This document shows positions 16,701-24,569 of a DNA stretch of 54,103 nt, one piece after another. Source of the DNA: Bacteroides cellulosilyticus DSM 14838 (lineage in GTDB: Bacteria; Bacteroidota; Bacteroidia; Bacteroidales; Bacteroidaceae); the NCBI RefSeq assembly GCF_000158035.1, contig NZ_EQ973495.1, forward strand, positions 346,192 through 400,294. The letters run 5' to 3'. Under the pieces are notes generated by a model, which searched no databases, had not been told where the DNA came from, and saw only the letters and a program-made list of their open reading frames with translations. Position 1 is the first letter of the stretch. Every line of letters starts with the position of its first letter. A program made the position numbers and the translations under genes.

Positions 16701-17848
16701 TCCCCTGTCGAAATTTCATATCGCAGTAATCCATACCCCTCAGTAGCTATCCATAAGTTTTTCTGTTTATCAACACAAGCCGTACCATAGATTCCCGTTT
16801 GCTGATTCACCGTCTTCCCCGGAGTATGATGAATGAAGCGGTCGGTAAGCGAGCTCAACCAAGTGACACCACCGGCAAAAGTACCAATCCACAACGTACC
16901 GGTATGATCACGGCAAAAAGCATAAATGGAAAAGTGCCCCAAGCCACGCCCGGGTTCGTCATAACTGCTCACTTTACGAATCTGATCCTTCAGCGGTGCA
17001 TAAGCATAAATACCATCAAAAGTACCAATCAGCATCTCTCCATCCCATTCGGCAAGGCAACGGACATAATTATTTTTCAGACCACTGTTGGCAGATACAT
17101 AAGAAGTTATTTTATGATTACGGACATCAATACGGTTCAGTCCGCCAAATTGACAACCTACCCAGATGCGATGATAAGAATCTTCATAAAGAGTGGAAAT
17201 ACTATTGTCAGGTAAGCCGGCACGACGGTCATAGTGATTAATCACCTGCATCTGTTTGTTACACTGGTAAACACCATTCACTGCCGTACCTATCCAGAAA
17301 TTGCCTGCCTTATCCTCCATCAAGGCAGTGACGGAACTATTGAAGTTCTCTACAAATTCCACCCTTTTAAAGTTGTCTTGTTCGGGAATATAACAACAAA
17401 GCCCACTGCGGGTACCCACCCATACTTTGCCGGAACTATCAACTAAAAGAGAAAGAATACTTGCACTGGAGAGTCCATCTACATTAAAATAGTTGCGGAT
17501 ACGTTCGGTGCGAAGACACATCCGGCTTAGTCCGCGACTGGTACCTATCCATAAATTCTTGCTATGATCTTCGCGTATTTCATTGACTTCATTGTCTGCC
17601 AAACTCAGAGAATCTCCCGGGTGGTGACGAAAAACAGTATATTCACTTCCATTATAACGATTCAGTCCATTACGTGTCCCCAGCCAAAGGTATCCCCGGG
17701 TATCCTGGCAAATGGTCATCACGGAGAGTTGGGAAATTCCTTCATTCAGTTTCTGACTATAGTAGAATGAATATTTAGAATGCTCAGCCCATAAACACAA
17801 GACCGGAAATGAGCAAATTAGAAAGATCATCAATATTTTCGTTTTCAT
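13739..17848 (-). CDS. hybrid two-component system regulator (HTCS)
   Basis: The protein has 1369 residues from the ATG at 17848. The frame is open to 17899, but the -7 box at 17871-17878 lies inside that extension and a signal peptide (MKTKILMIFLICSF) follows the ATG at 17848. Domains in order are: periplasmic two-component propeller repeats (about 25-670; GYLWLGTRNGLNRYN, NLWIGTSRGL), a Y_Y_Y domain (about 690-770), one membrane segment (about 775-800), HisKA with His841 in FAHELRTP, a HATPase domain (NLLSNAFKY, DAGCGIP, GTGIGLS), a receiver domain with Asp1163 in SDIMMPKRNG, and a C-terminal AraC-type HTH. HTCS proteins sense oligosaccharides in the periplasm and activate nearby polysaccharide genes. 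It lies between the degradation locus upstream and the nine-gene operon downstream, and either may be its target. Confidence 0.95.
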   Translation of the reverse strand: MKTKILMIFLICSFPVLCLWAEHSKYSFYYSQKLNEGISQLSVMTICQDTRGYLWLGTRNGLNRYNGSEYTVFRHHPGDSLSLADNEVNEIREDHSKNLWIGTSRGLSRMCLRTERIRNYFNVDGLSSASILSLLVDSSGKVWVGTRSGLCCYIPEQDNFKRVEFVENFNSSVTALMEDKAGNFWIGTAVNGVYQCNKQMQVINHYDRRAGLPDNSISTLYEDSYHRIWVGCQFGGLNRIDVRNHKITSYVSANSGLKNNYVRCLAEWDGEMLIGTFDGIYAYAPLKDQIRKVSSYDEPGRGLGHFSIYAFCRDHTGTLWIGTFAGGVTWLSSLTDRFIHHTPGKTVNQQTGIYGTACVDKQKNLWIATEGYGLLRYEISTGEGQFYLIDKDSYSVHNSNVIKTVYAEDDCIWCGTVLGEVYRFDLATRRFSLFYKYPIELAIYGIVRDADGNLWVGTSKGGYALTCFTPTGERKTEFTGPKGEKLHFSSVRCMEEESPGVLLIGMRSAGLYRFNTRTGEMTVFRTSRPEQEMQIPSNYISSILSTRSGDVWVSTYGGGIFQLDKQGGVLRRVTEKEGLMGGDICKLLEGADGNLWMSSLQGISSYSPSTGEIKNFPFNNGIHLREFTYRGGVAMPDGTLCFTGNDGFITFYTPEMPMNRFVPPIVLEDLLVNNRVVRADDGTGILSGLLNEAEVINLQYNQNNLSIDYKALNFINSEMNRYAYKLEGYDKDWNHVGERSTAYYTNLRPGTYLFHVKACNNDGVWNEEGKTLKIVITPPLWATWYAFLIYGLLLIGVFYAIFHYFNARRRLRERLRMEQKEKLQQEEFHQAKMHLFTNFAHELRTPLTLIITPFEELVKRMDMTLELRDKLMVIYKNAQRLLLLVNQLMDLQKNQSGTMELQVTENNVYEFVTEIYCAFNQIAQTNEITFTLDCRDREFQAWYDKVLLEKVVFNLLSNAFKYTPSGKDIRMLVKCIPAGELEELYRKDVAPSALYMMLQVVDAGCGIPPQERDKVFTPFYRVPETAGVNVPGTGIGLSLVYSIVKLHKGVIRIEDREDGTEGARFIVLLPVSREAFTEEETDSMPVETIGDTAFAQPVEKPQTSPIGEIAPKKPVVLLVEDDKDVRDYLHKSLENDYEIIEAANGVKGYDKAVQFFPDLVLSDIMMPKRNGLELCSMIKNDIRIGHIPVILMTARSMVMHIREGFEAGADDYVIKPFSMDVLRIRIQSLLQSREQLKKLYGKRFSPEVVGVSTTSADERFSQKLYEIIEKNISDQNLGIEMLCDQIGISRANLYRKIKAISELSPTELIRNKRLEVALRYLKETNMSVSEVATLLGFNSHSYFSNSFKAFYGFTPTEFVQMNSANKEKM

Positions 17849-17870
17849 CAGTATAGATATGTTTTGCACA

Positions 17871-17878
17871 CAAAAATA
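17871..17878 (-). promoter_or_regulatory. -7 box TATTTTTG for the HTCS gene
   Basis: Exact TAnnTTTG match 23 nt before the ATG at 17848. No convincing -33 TTTG is seen. It supports the shorter HTCS start. Confidence 0.6.
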
Positions 17879-17990
17879 AGAAAAGCCCGGAAATAACATA
17901 GAATATTAAGGTGAAATAAACAATATAAGGAGAAAAGAAAGGTTAGTCCGGCGTCACTAAATAGTTACAGAATAATTTTATAGTACAGAT

Positions 17991-18064
17991 CAGTCGTAAT
18001 CTTATCCTATTTCAGTCGTACACTGAATAGGGTTCAGTCGTATACCGAACCCTATTCACTCGTA
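17991..18064. repeat. four 22-bp-phased CAGTCGTA units with embedded hairpin
   Basis: The octamer CAGTCGTA occurs at 17991, 18013 and 18035, and CACTCGTA at 18057, an exact 22-bp period. Units 2-4 also form a perfect 12-bp inverted repeat (18024-18035 with 18047-18058, 11-nt loop). The array is in the 311-nt gap between the six-hairpin glycosidase stop (18160) and the HTCS start (17848), about 110-190 bp upstream of the HTCS -7 box. It could be a multi-site operator for HTCS expression, or a transcription-end structure for the enzyme operon, although no T-run follows. The rest of the gap is AT-rich with nothing else recognised. Confidence 0.75.
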
Positions 18065-18159
18065 TACTCATTATGTGCTACCTTAACGTTCTTGATAACC
18101 AAGTAGTTAAAAATCGCGTTTTCGAAAAGAGAAATTGACTATAAATTTATACAAATAGA

Positions 18160-20202
18160 TTATAAATTCACCTTTATCGTTGCCCCTTCCGTCACGCTCT
18201 TCTTCAGCACTGACTTGCCGCCTTTCAATACTTCTACATGCAACTTCTTTCCTGCACGGGATACCCGAATATCAAACTCCGAATTGAAAGCACGTACACG
18301 ATTCAGATTCATATACTCCCACTCCTGTGGCAAACGGGGAGTCATCTCGAAACTGCGTAATCCTGTGGGGCGAATGCCGAACAGACCTTCGGTATAGATA
18401 CGGCAATACAATCCGCTTTCAGCAGAAAGATGACGCTGATCTCCTTCGGGCCACGCTTCAATGGCATAAGGCACATGATCGCCCAACAAACGGCGATGTG
18501 AATACTTCTTGAGGAAGTTCATACCTTTCTCCACTTCTCCGGCAGCAATGGTGCCACGCAGAGCATAGAGGGTACTACGGTCCCAGAAGGTTTCAGTACC
18601 GGCTTGCGTCAATAATCCGTCATCCGTCCAGAGGCGAGGCGAAAAGAGAGCATCGATAGTGCCTTGTGCGCGAGTGTAGATACCCATAACAAGAGGCATA
18701 CAAATCCAGGAACGCAGGATATCATTACCTTCATAATAGCGGTAACTGTGGAAACCTTCTATCTCATAACCAAAATGTTTTTCTATGGCTTTCTCTAAAG
18801 CATTTGCTTGATTACGATACATGTTCAACTGCTTTGCCGATACTCCCAATTCACGCCCCAGCATAACGGCTGAACGCAAAGCATCGTAGTAAAGCGTAGA
18901 GGTACAGAGGTTTGCATCACCAGCCGGGAAGCGGTTCTCCAATTCATCTGAATTCGATGCAACCACGCCGGCAGGAGTTAGTTTACGGTTGCAATACTCC
19001 AGACACCACTCAATCAGAGGCCACAATTCACGCGCTTCCGCCTTATCTCCACGGGCCAACGCATAACGTGCAGCACCGTAAGCAATCATTGCACCGTCCC
19101 CCCTATCTTTGGCACCATGCCAGAAACTGACACCTTCGGAGATGATGGAACTCGGAATAGGTTTATACTCCGGATTCATATAGCGGGCAAAGTGGCGGAA
19201 AGAATTCAATGCGGACTCATTACCAATCTCATAACCCAGAAAAGGGAAGAAGGGGTTGATATACTCTGCCTGGTCGTTAGCCCAGACAGCCGCATAATAG
19301 GCTTCACCACCGGGACCATGCATCAATCCGCCTTTCGTGCGGTAGATACTTTCAGCGCCACGCAGTTTGGCGAAAGCAAACATGCGATTGAGCACGGGAT
19401 CGGGTGTGTCCAAAACCAAATTGCTCCACCACTGACTGATAAGCGCTTCACGCGCGGCACGTTCACTAAGAATATTGATGTGTGAAAGGCCGGCATCGTT
19501 TCGTCCGGACGAGGCATCCGCCAGTTTCCTTCCGGAAAAGACTGCATAGAACTCAAGCGTCTCTCCCGGTTTCAAAACAAAGACACCACTTTTGGAAAGG
19601 GCGGCTTCGATGCAATAAGCACCATATACACCGGCTTCCTCAGGAGTAGTATATGTTACGTTCCACTCAGGCACTCGCAGCGTTATCTGATTCGGACTGC
19701 TATTCTTGAAAGTATATTCCTCACAATAGCGCGCGGCATTGGTGGAGGGATAGAGTACACGCGTCAATTGCACGGCATCTTTCAGTTCCTTACGCCGGTA
19801 AATATAACCGAAACTACTTTCCACACGCATAATGCCATTGAAGGTAACATCACGTACTTCTTCATTCAGCAGGGTTTGATCGTCCACTGTCACCAAAGCG
19901 GGAATATTCACATCGAAACGTTGCTTCAGATTGTTCTGTGTCTTATTGGGATGCATGCGAAGCATAGGGAAAACAAGACTTCGGTTCAGGTGGAAACGCT
20001 TTTGTGCATCCACACCGTAACGAAGGACAACGGAAAGTTGTTGCCCACTCATTTCCAAATGATCGTCATGTGGAATATTATCATTGATATTCCAGCGAAT
20101 GGCTCCATCATCCTGAATAGTCCAACGATCCTTCGGTTGTGCAATGGCCAGCGAACTGGCAAAGATGAAAGAGAAAAGTAATAAGGTTCTTCTCAAGTTC
20201 AT
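18160..20202 (-). CDS. six-hairpin (alpha/alpha)6 glycosidase
   Basis: This 680-residue protein has a signal peptide (about 1-21, ASSLAIAQ). A beta-rich N-terminal region runs to about 240, followed by an (alpha/alpha)6 barrel with blocks such as WANDQAEYINPFFP, GDGAMIAYGAARYALARGDKAEA, PLVMGIYTRA, AESGLYCRIYTEGLFGIRPTG and a C-terminal beta-domain. This layout is shared by GH78-, GH95- and GH65-like enzymes, but no family-specific signature lets me choose. Candidate catalytic acids are in NDQAE and SNSDELENRF. It is the last gene of the minus-strand enzyme operon, 13 nt after the GH36 gene, and would be periplasmic. Confidence 0.7.
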   Translation of the reverse strand: MNLRRTLLLFSFIFASSLAIAQPKDRWTIQDDGAIRWNINDNIPHDDHLEMSGQQLSVVLRYGVDAQKRFHLNRSLVFPMLRMHPNKTQNNLKQRFDVNIPALVTVDDQTLLNEEVRDVTFNGIMRVESSFGYIYRRKELKDAVQLTRVLYPSTNAARYCEEYTFKNSSPNQITLRVPEWNVTYTTPEEAGVYGAYCIEAALSKSGVFVLKPGETLEFYAVFSGRKLADASSGRNDAGLSHINILSERAAREALISQWWSNLVLDTPDPVLNRMFAFAKLRGAESIYRTKGGLMHGPGGEAYYAAVWANDQAEYINPFFPFLGYEIGNESALNSFRHFARYMNPEYKPIPSSIISEGVSFWHGAKDRGDGAMIAYGAARYALARGDKAEARELWPLIEWCLEYCNRKLTPAGVVASNSDELENRFPAGDANLCTSTLYYDALRSAVMLGRELGVSAKQLNMYRNQANALEKAIEKHFGYEIEGFHSYRYYEGNDILRSWICMPLVMGIYTRAQGTIDALFSPRLWTDDGLLTQAGTETFWDRSTLYALRGTIAAGEVEKGMNFLKKYSHRRLLGDHVPYAIEAWPEGDQRHLSAESGLYCRIYTEGLFGIRPTGLRSFEMTPRLPQEWEYMNLNRVRAFNSEFDIRVSRAGKKLHVEVLKGGKSVLKKSVTEGATIKVNL

Positions 20203-20215
20203 AAGGTTATTGTAT

Positions 20216-22384
20216 TTAATTGTTAGCTACTAATATCAATACTGCACTTTCAAACTGGGTATTCAATGGATTCTCCAGACCTTTTTCCATCAGTTCTGCT
20301 CCCGTAAATACCTTACCATTGGCAGGGAAACGAGAAGTCACTCCCTTTGCCAGACTTACTTCCTCCACACGGTATTTTTTCTGGGCATCCAGGCCACCCA
20401 GCATTACCCGGGGTTCATTGCCATCTTTAGTCTGGTAGAAGTAAACGACTGCCTTTTGTTTATCTGTTGAAACATAACTCAAAGAAGCCAATGGGGACTC
20501 ATAAGGAGAAACCAGGCGATAAAGCTCACCATGCATCACCAACGGACGGATACGCTCTTTGTACAATTTCACAGCATCGGCAATCTGCGCACGCTCTTCA
20601 GCCGTAGCCTTATCCAATGCTAGGTCTATTCCGAATGCACCGCTCAATGCCACATCGATTGCCATCTTCAAATGACGCTTACCCATACGAGTGACATGAG
20701 CAGAGATCGTATTTGCAGGGAAGAAATGCGAGAAGCCCCATTGTATCTTGATACGCCCCAACGGGTCTGTGTTGTCACTGGGCCAGAAGGAATGGAAATA
20801 GGGCATTGCGCCATAGTCCACACGTCCCGATCCACCGGCACAAAGCATGGCCATCACATTGGGGAAGCCTTTGGCAAAGCGATCCATCAGACGGTAAAGC
20901 GCCCAATTATAGTCTATCCAGAGATGACTTTGATCGGCAGGCTGCAAATAAGAAGATCCGGGTTGGGTGATGTAACGGTTACAGTCCCACTTCACATAAG
21001 TGATATCCGGGTTAGGCCGCAAGGTTTTGTCGATAATATCCCATTCAAAAGCCTGTACTTCGGGGCGGGTGAGGTCCAGTATCTCCTGATGGCGACCCAA
21101 TATCGGTTCACGTTTGGATTGAGTTATGATCCAATCGGGATGTTTCTGATAAAGTTCACTCTGAGGATTCACCATCTCGGGTTCCAGCCAGATACCGAAG
21201 CCAACTTTACGCTTCAATGCTTCTTTGGCAATATATGACAGACCTTTGGGTAACTTCTTGGTAGAAGGGTTCCAATCTCCCAGACCGTGCTTGTCATCAT
21301 CACGGGAGTAAGGTCCGTTACCGAACCAGCCATCATCCAATAAGAAAAGTTCAGCTCCCACCTGGCGGGCACCATCAAAGAGTTGTTTCAAGCGGTCTTC
21401 ATCAAAATCGCAGTGGGTAGCTTCCCAGTTGTTCAACAATACAGGGCGGTCTTTCTCTGCATCGCGGATGGCATTTGCCATAGCCCAACGATGGAAACGA
21501 CGACTGGCTTCTCCCTTACCCTGCTTACTATACGTGTAGAGAATGGCGGGTGTAGTAAATGTGCCGCCACGCTCCAGATTGTACTGTGAACCCAAAGGAT
21601 TCATACCAGTCAGCAAACGCAGGTTCTTGTTCCAGTCTACATCGAAAGCAAACTGGAAACTGCCGCTCCAACGCAAAGAAGCAGCCAATACTTCACCTTC
21701 ATTCTCTTTAGCCGGTCCGTTCAGGGAGAGGATAAAAGAAGGAATACGCATCTGATGTGCACGGATGCCTAATTTGGAATCCAGAATCTTGACTCCTTCC
21801 GAAAGGCGTTCTTCATTGAGGGTTGCTTCGCGTTTATAGTTACCGGAGAATTGAGTGAGCCAGTATTCTTTCGCCTTTACCACCGGGGCAGCAGAAGCAA
21901 AACGATGCAGAATGACTTTACCTTTCTCATTATGCGTAACGGTATTCCAGATTTCCATCATGCTATTGTCTGCATAGCATTTGATATAGATATCTACGGT
22001 GAAAGGATAGGCAGGGTCTTTCAGTGAAATAACGGTTTGTTCAATACCCGGTGCCAGCGCTTCCGTACGATGTCCGGCGTAGTGAAGCTCCGTAGATGTA
22101 TTTCCATCTACGTGAGTTGCCTGGATAGCCGGTTCAGTCAGGACACCGTTTCCATAAGGAGGAAGAAATTCCCATTCACGCGAGGGCATCTTAGCAGGAG
22201 GCTCTACTTCACGGGCAGCATCTCCAAAGCCCAATTGGTAAAGGCGATCGTCCGTACCTACCAAAAAGGTCAGTTTCAGTTCGCCGGATGTAACGGTGAA
22301 GAGCTTCTTCACATTTGGATTGTCCGCCGCATGCACCGTGAGGAGAAGGCAGAGAAATAAACAGGTCGTCAATATATTCTTCAT
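20216..22384 (-). CDS. GH36 alpha-galactosidase
   Basis: The 722-residue protein has a signal peptide (about 1-19, LLLTVHA) and then the GH36 layout of beta-supersandwich, TIM barrel and C-terminal beta-domain. The nucleophile is Asp467 in YVKWDCN, and the acid/base is Asp537 in SDNTDPL. Other family blocks are LLDDGWFG, GFGIWLEPEMVNP and LCAGGSGRVDYGAMPY. GH36 enzymes release terminal alpha-linked galactose. It lies 7 nt after GH31 and 13 nt before the six-hairpin glycosidase in the same transcript, and its signal peptide puts it in the periplasm. Confidence 0.93.
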   Translation of the reverse strand: MKNILTTCLFLCLLLTVHAADNPNVKKLFTVTSGELKLTFLVGTDDRLYQLGFGDAAREVEPPAKMPSREWEFLPPYGNGVLTEPAIQATHVDGNTSTELHYAGHRTEALAPGIEQTVISLKDPAYPFTVDIYIKCYADNSMMEIWNTVTHNEKGKVILHRFASAAPVVKAKEYWLTQFSGNYKREATLNEERLSEGVKILDSKLGIRAHQMRIPSFILSLNGPAKENEGEVLAASLRWSGSFQFAFDVDWNKNLRLLTGMNPLGSQYNLERGGTFTTPAILYTYSKQGKGEASRRFHRWAMANAIRDAEKDRPVLLNNWEATHCDFDEDRLKQLFDGARQVGAELFLLDDGWFGNGPYSRDDDKHGLGDWNPSTKKLPKGLSYIAKEALKRKVGFGIWLEPEMVNPQSELYQKHPDWIITQSKREPILGRHQEILDLTRPEVQAFEWDIIDKTLRPNPDITYVKWDCNRYITQPGSSYLQPADQSHLWIDYNWALYRLMDRFAKGFPNVMAMLCAGGSGRVDYGAMPYFHSFWPSDNTDPLGRIKIQWGFSHFFPANTISAHVTRMGKRHLKMAIDVALSGAFGIDLALDKATAEERAQIADAVKLYKERIRPLVMHGELYRLVSPYESPLASLSYVSTDKQKAVVYFYQTKDGNEPRVMLGGLDAQKKYRVEEVSLAKGVTSRFPANGKVFTGAELMEKGLENPLNTQFESAVLILVANN

Positions 22385-22391
22385 AATCTTA

Positions 22392-24548
22392 TCATTCTTC
22401 TGTCATAAACTTCCAGGTAACATTGGCAATACTGTTCGGTTTTCCCTTTTCAGCTTTGGATATAGTGCCTTTCAGCTTGCCTTTCTTATCGCGTGTCACA
22501 GTGATATCACGCCAGGAATAGGCGCCTTTCTCATAATCGAATGTTTCACCGTCATCATCATACAGTCGGTAAGCACCATCTGCTTTTCCATAATGACGGA
22601 TTTCCAGATTCACCTTCTCTCCTGCTTTCGGTGCATGCAGGCGGGCCTCCATAAATGGCAGGATAGCCCCATCCTTTACATATACCGGAATACGGTCCAA
22701 ACCCGGTGTAACAGTAATCTTCTCGCCATTGCCCACATATTTACCTGTATAGAAATCGTACCAGTCTCCTTTAGGCAAAACCACCGTACGCTCTTTCTGG
22801 CCTTTGAACATGGGGGCCACCAACAGATATTCACCAGCCATATACTGATCCTTAATTTCTTTGGAAACTGCTTCCAAATAAGGATTATCTTCCAGATTGG
22901 CATCCGACAGTTTCGCTGTAGTTCCTTGTTCAGGGTTGAAACCCGGTTCCAGATTCATGGCGCGGAACGGAGGAATACCATCAAAATGATAGCGTGCAAA
23001 TTCACTATACCAGTAAGGCATCATCTGCATACGCAGCATAGCATACTCTTTTATCTGATTCTCTACTTCGGGGAAAGTCCAGGGTTTCGTACCGCTTGCC
23101 CAGGCATTAATCATTGCCATCGGCGAGAATACTACAGATTGGAAACGACGCAACCAGTCTTCCGATGAACTGGAACTACGTACTTCCGGAGTCCACAATA
23201 CACCACTAAAGCCTGAATTAATCAAAGCAGTAATAAAGTCCGGATGGCTGTAATAGTCATTATAAATCACATAGGGGAAAGAAGTTGCACCGGCATTCGA
23301 TGCACGAACCAATCCAAAGGTACGTTGATTACGCTTCTTGTACAATTCCGCAGTAGTGCGTTGTACCCACAAACCATAAGTCTGGCGCATCTGCTCAGCG
23401 GCAATTCCACTGGGGAAAGTAGCCACATCCGGCCAGACATAACGGTCGTATCCGTCTACTTCGTCCACTTTATAACCGCTGACACCAATATTCACGTGTT
23501 CCTGTTCCAGCTTATCCATCCAGATTTTGCGGGCTTTCTCGCCTGCCAAGTCGGGCACGATACCACACCATACGGTGTGTGAACCGCTTACCGGATACAT
23601 TTCCTTATATATCTTTGAATCGGGAGATACGTATGGGTTTGTCCATAAGTTGATGCGTACTCCTTTAGCCAACATATCTTTCACAAAGCCGGCGGGATCA
23701 GGATAGCGGATAGCATCCCACTCAAAGGTACAAGGATACGCTTTGCTTTGCCAACCCGGTTCCAGTCCGATGAAGTCCAACGGGAAACCACGTTGTTCAA
23801 ACTCATCCGCTTCGTTCTTCACGTCTTCAGCTGTATAGAGCTTCTTTGTACGTTGCGTAAAGCCCAGCCCCCAACGCGGAGGCAATGTACCTCCTCCACA
23901 GAGCAGGTTATAGCGACGGACAACATCCATAGGGGTAGGCCCGGCGAACAGATAAATTTCTGCACCCGGAGCAGGAACCAAGATCGAAACGGCATCCGAA
24001 TAAGGCGCCGATGTCCAGGTCTTATCCATATTACGGTCTTTAGCCACCGGAGCATTCGGACTGTCCTTACGTGCGCCGCTACCTGCATATACTGTCAGAT
24101 AACGTGCCGAATTAATCAGTACTCCATAACCGGAACTGGAAATATAAAAGGGGACAGGAGCATGTGTACGCCCGTTATCACGTCCACCATAATGGTCTAC
24201 ATGCAGGTTCAGGATCTTGCCACGCTGATGTACCGTCTGAAAGTTCAGCCCAAAGCCGTACAACTGTTCCTTGCGTTGCAAAGGAATGCGGAGACTTGTT
24301 TTACCATCTTGTATGGAACCCACAATTTCATTCGCCAATTCAGGCAATGTCACCTCCGGCAAGCGGGCAAAACCTTCCTTTTGCGGCGTAACACCGGCCA
24401 CACCCAATAATGAATATTCTTCAGGAGTGCCTACCACGCCTTTCCAGACGCCGGGCTCCACCTGCTGCCACGCAATCTGTGCTTTGGCAGGACATAGCAT
24501 CAACAGGGTCATCGCCCCTGCAATCAAAATTTTCTTCATTCTTTCCAT
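22392..24548 (-). CDS. GH31 alpha-glycosidase
   Basis: The 718 residues start with a signal peptide (LMLCPAKAQ). The N-terminal GH31 domain (LYGFGLNFQTVHQRGK) is followed by the barrel. The nucleophile is Asp362 in YKVDEVDG; the acid/base is probably the Asp in YNDYYSHPD. Blocks PPRWGLGFTQR, WTNPYVSPDS and PFRAMNLEPGF are typical. GH31 includes alpha-glucosidases, alpha-xylosidases and alpha-galactosidases, and the substrate subgroup is not clear from reading. With GH36 and GH97 next to it, removal of an alpha-linked hexose is likely. A second ATG at 24539 is an alternative start. Confidence 0.9.
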   Translation of the reverse strand: MERMKKILIAGAMTLLMLCPAKAQIAWQQVEPGVWKGVVGTPEEYSLLGVAGVTPQKEGFARLPEVTLPELANEIVGSIQDGKTSLRIPLQRKEQLYGFGLNFQTVHQRGKILNLHVDHYGGRDNGRTHAPVPFYISSSGYGVLINSARYLTVYAGSGARKDSPNAPVAKDRNMDKTWTSAPYSDAVSILVPAPGAEIYLFAGPTPMDVVRRYNLLCGGGTLPPRWGLGFTQRTKKLYTAEDVKNEADEFEQRGFPLDFIGLEPGWQSKAYPCTFEWDAIRYPDPAGFVKDMLAKGVRINLWTNPYVSPDSKIYKEMYPVSGSHTVWCGIVPDLAGEKARKIWMDKLEQEHVNIGVSGYKVDEVDGYDRYVWPDVATFPSGIAAEQMRQTYGLWVQRTTAELYKKRNQRTFGLVRASNAGATSFPYVIYNDYYSHPDFITALINSGFSGVLWTPEVRSSSSSEDWLRRFQSVVFSPMAMINAWASGTKPWTFPEVENQIKEYAMLRMQMMPYWYSEFARYHFDGIPPFRAMNLEPGFNPEQGTTAKLSDANLEDNPYLEAVSKEIKDQYMAGEYLLVAPMFKGQKERTVVLPKGDWYDFYTGKYVGNGEKITVTPGLDRIPVYVKDGAILPFMEARLHAPKAGEKVNLEIRHYGKADGAYRLYDDDGETFDYEKGAYSWRDITVTRDKKGKLKGTISKAEKGKPNSIANVTWKFMTEE

Positions 24549-24569
24549 TTTGTTATAATAGTGTTATTA

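Noticed and set aside
22296..23168. 290-codon open frame on the plus strand
   Set aside because: It lies opposite the GH31 gene, is of unusual composition and has no domain signal.
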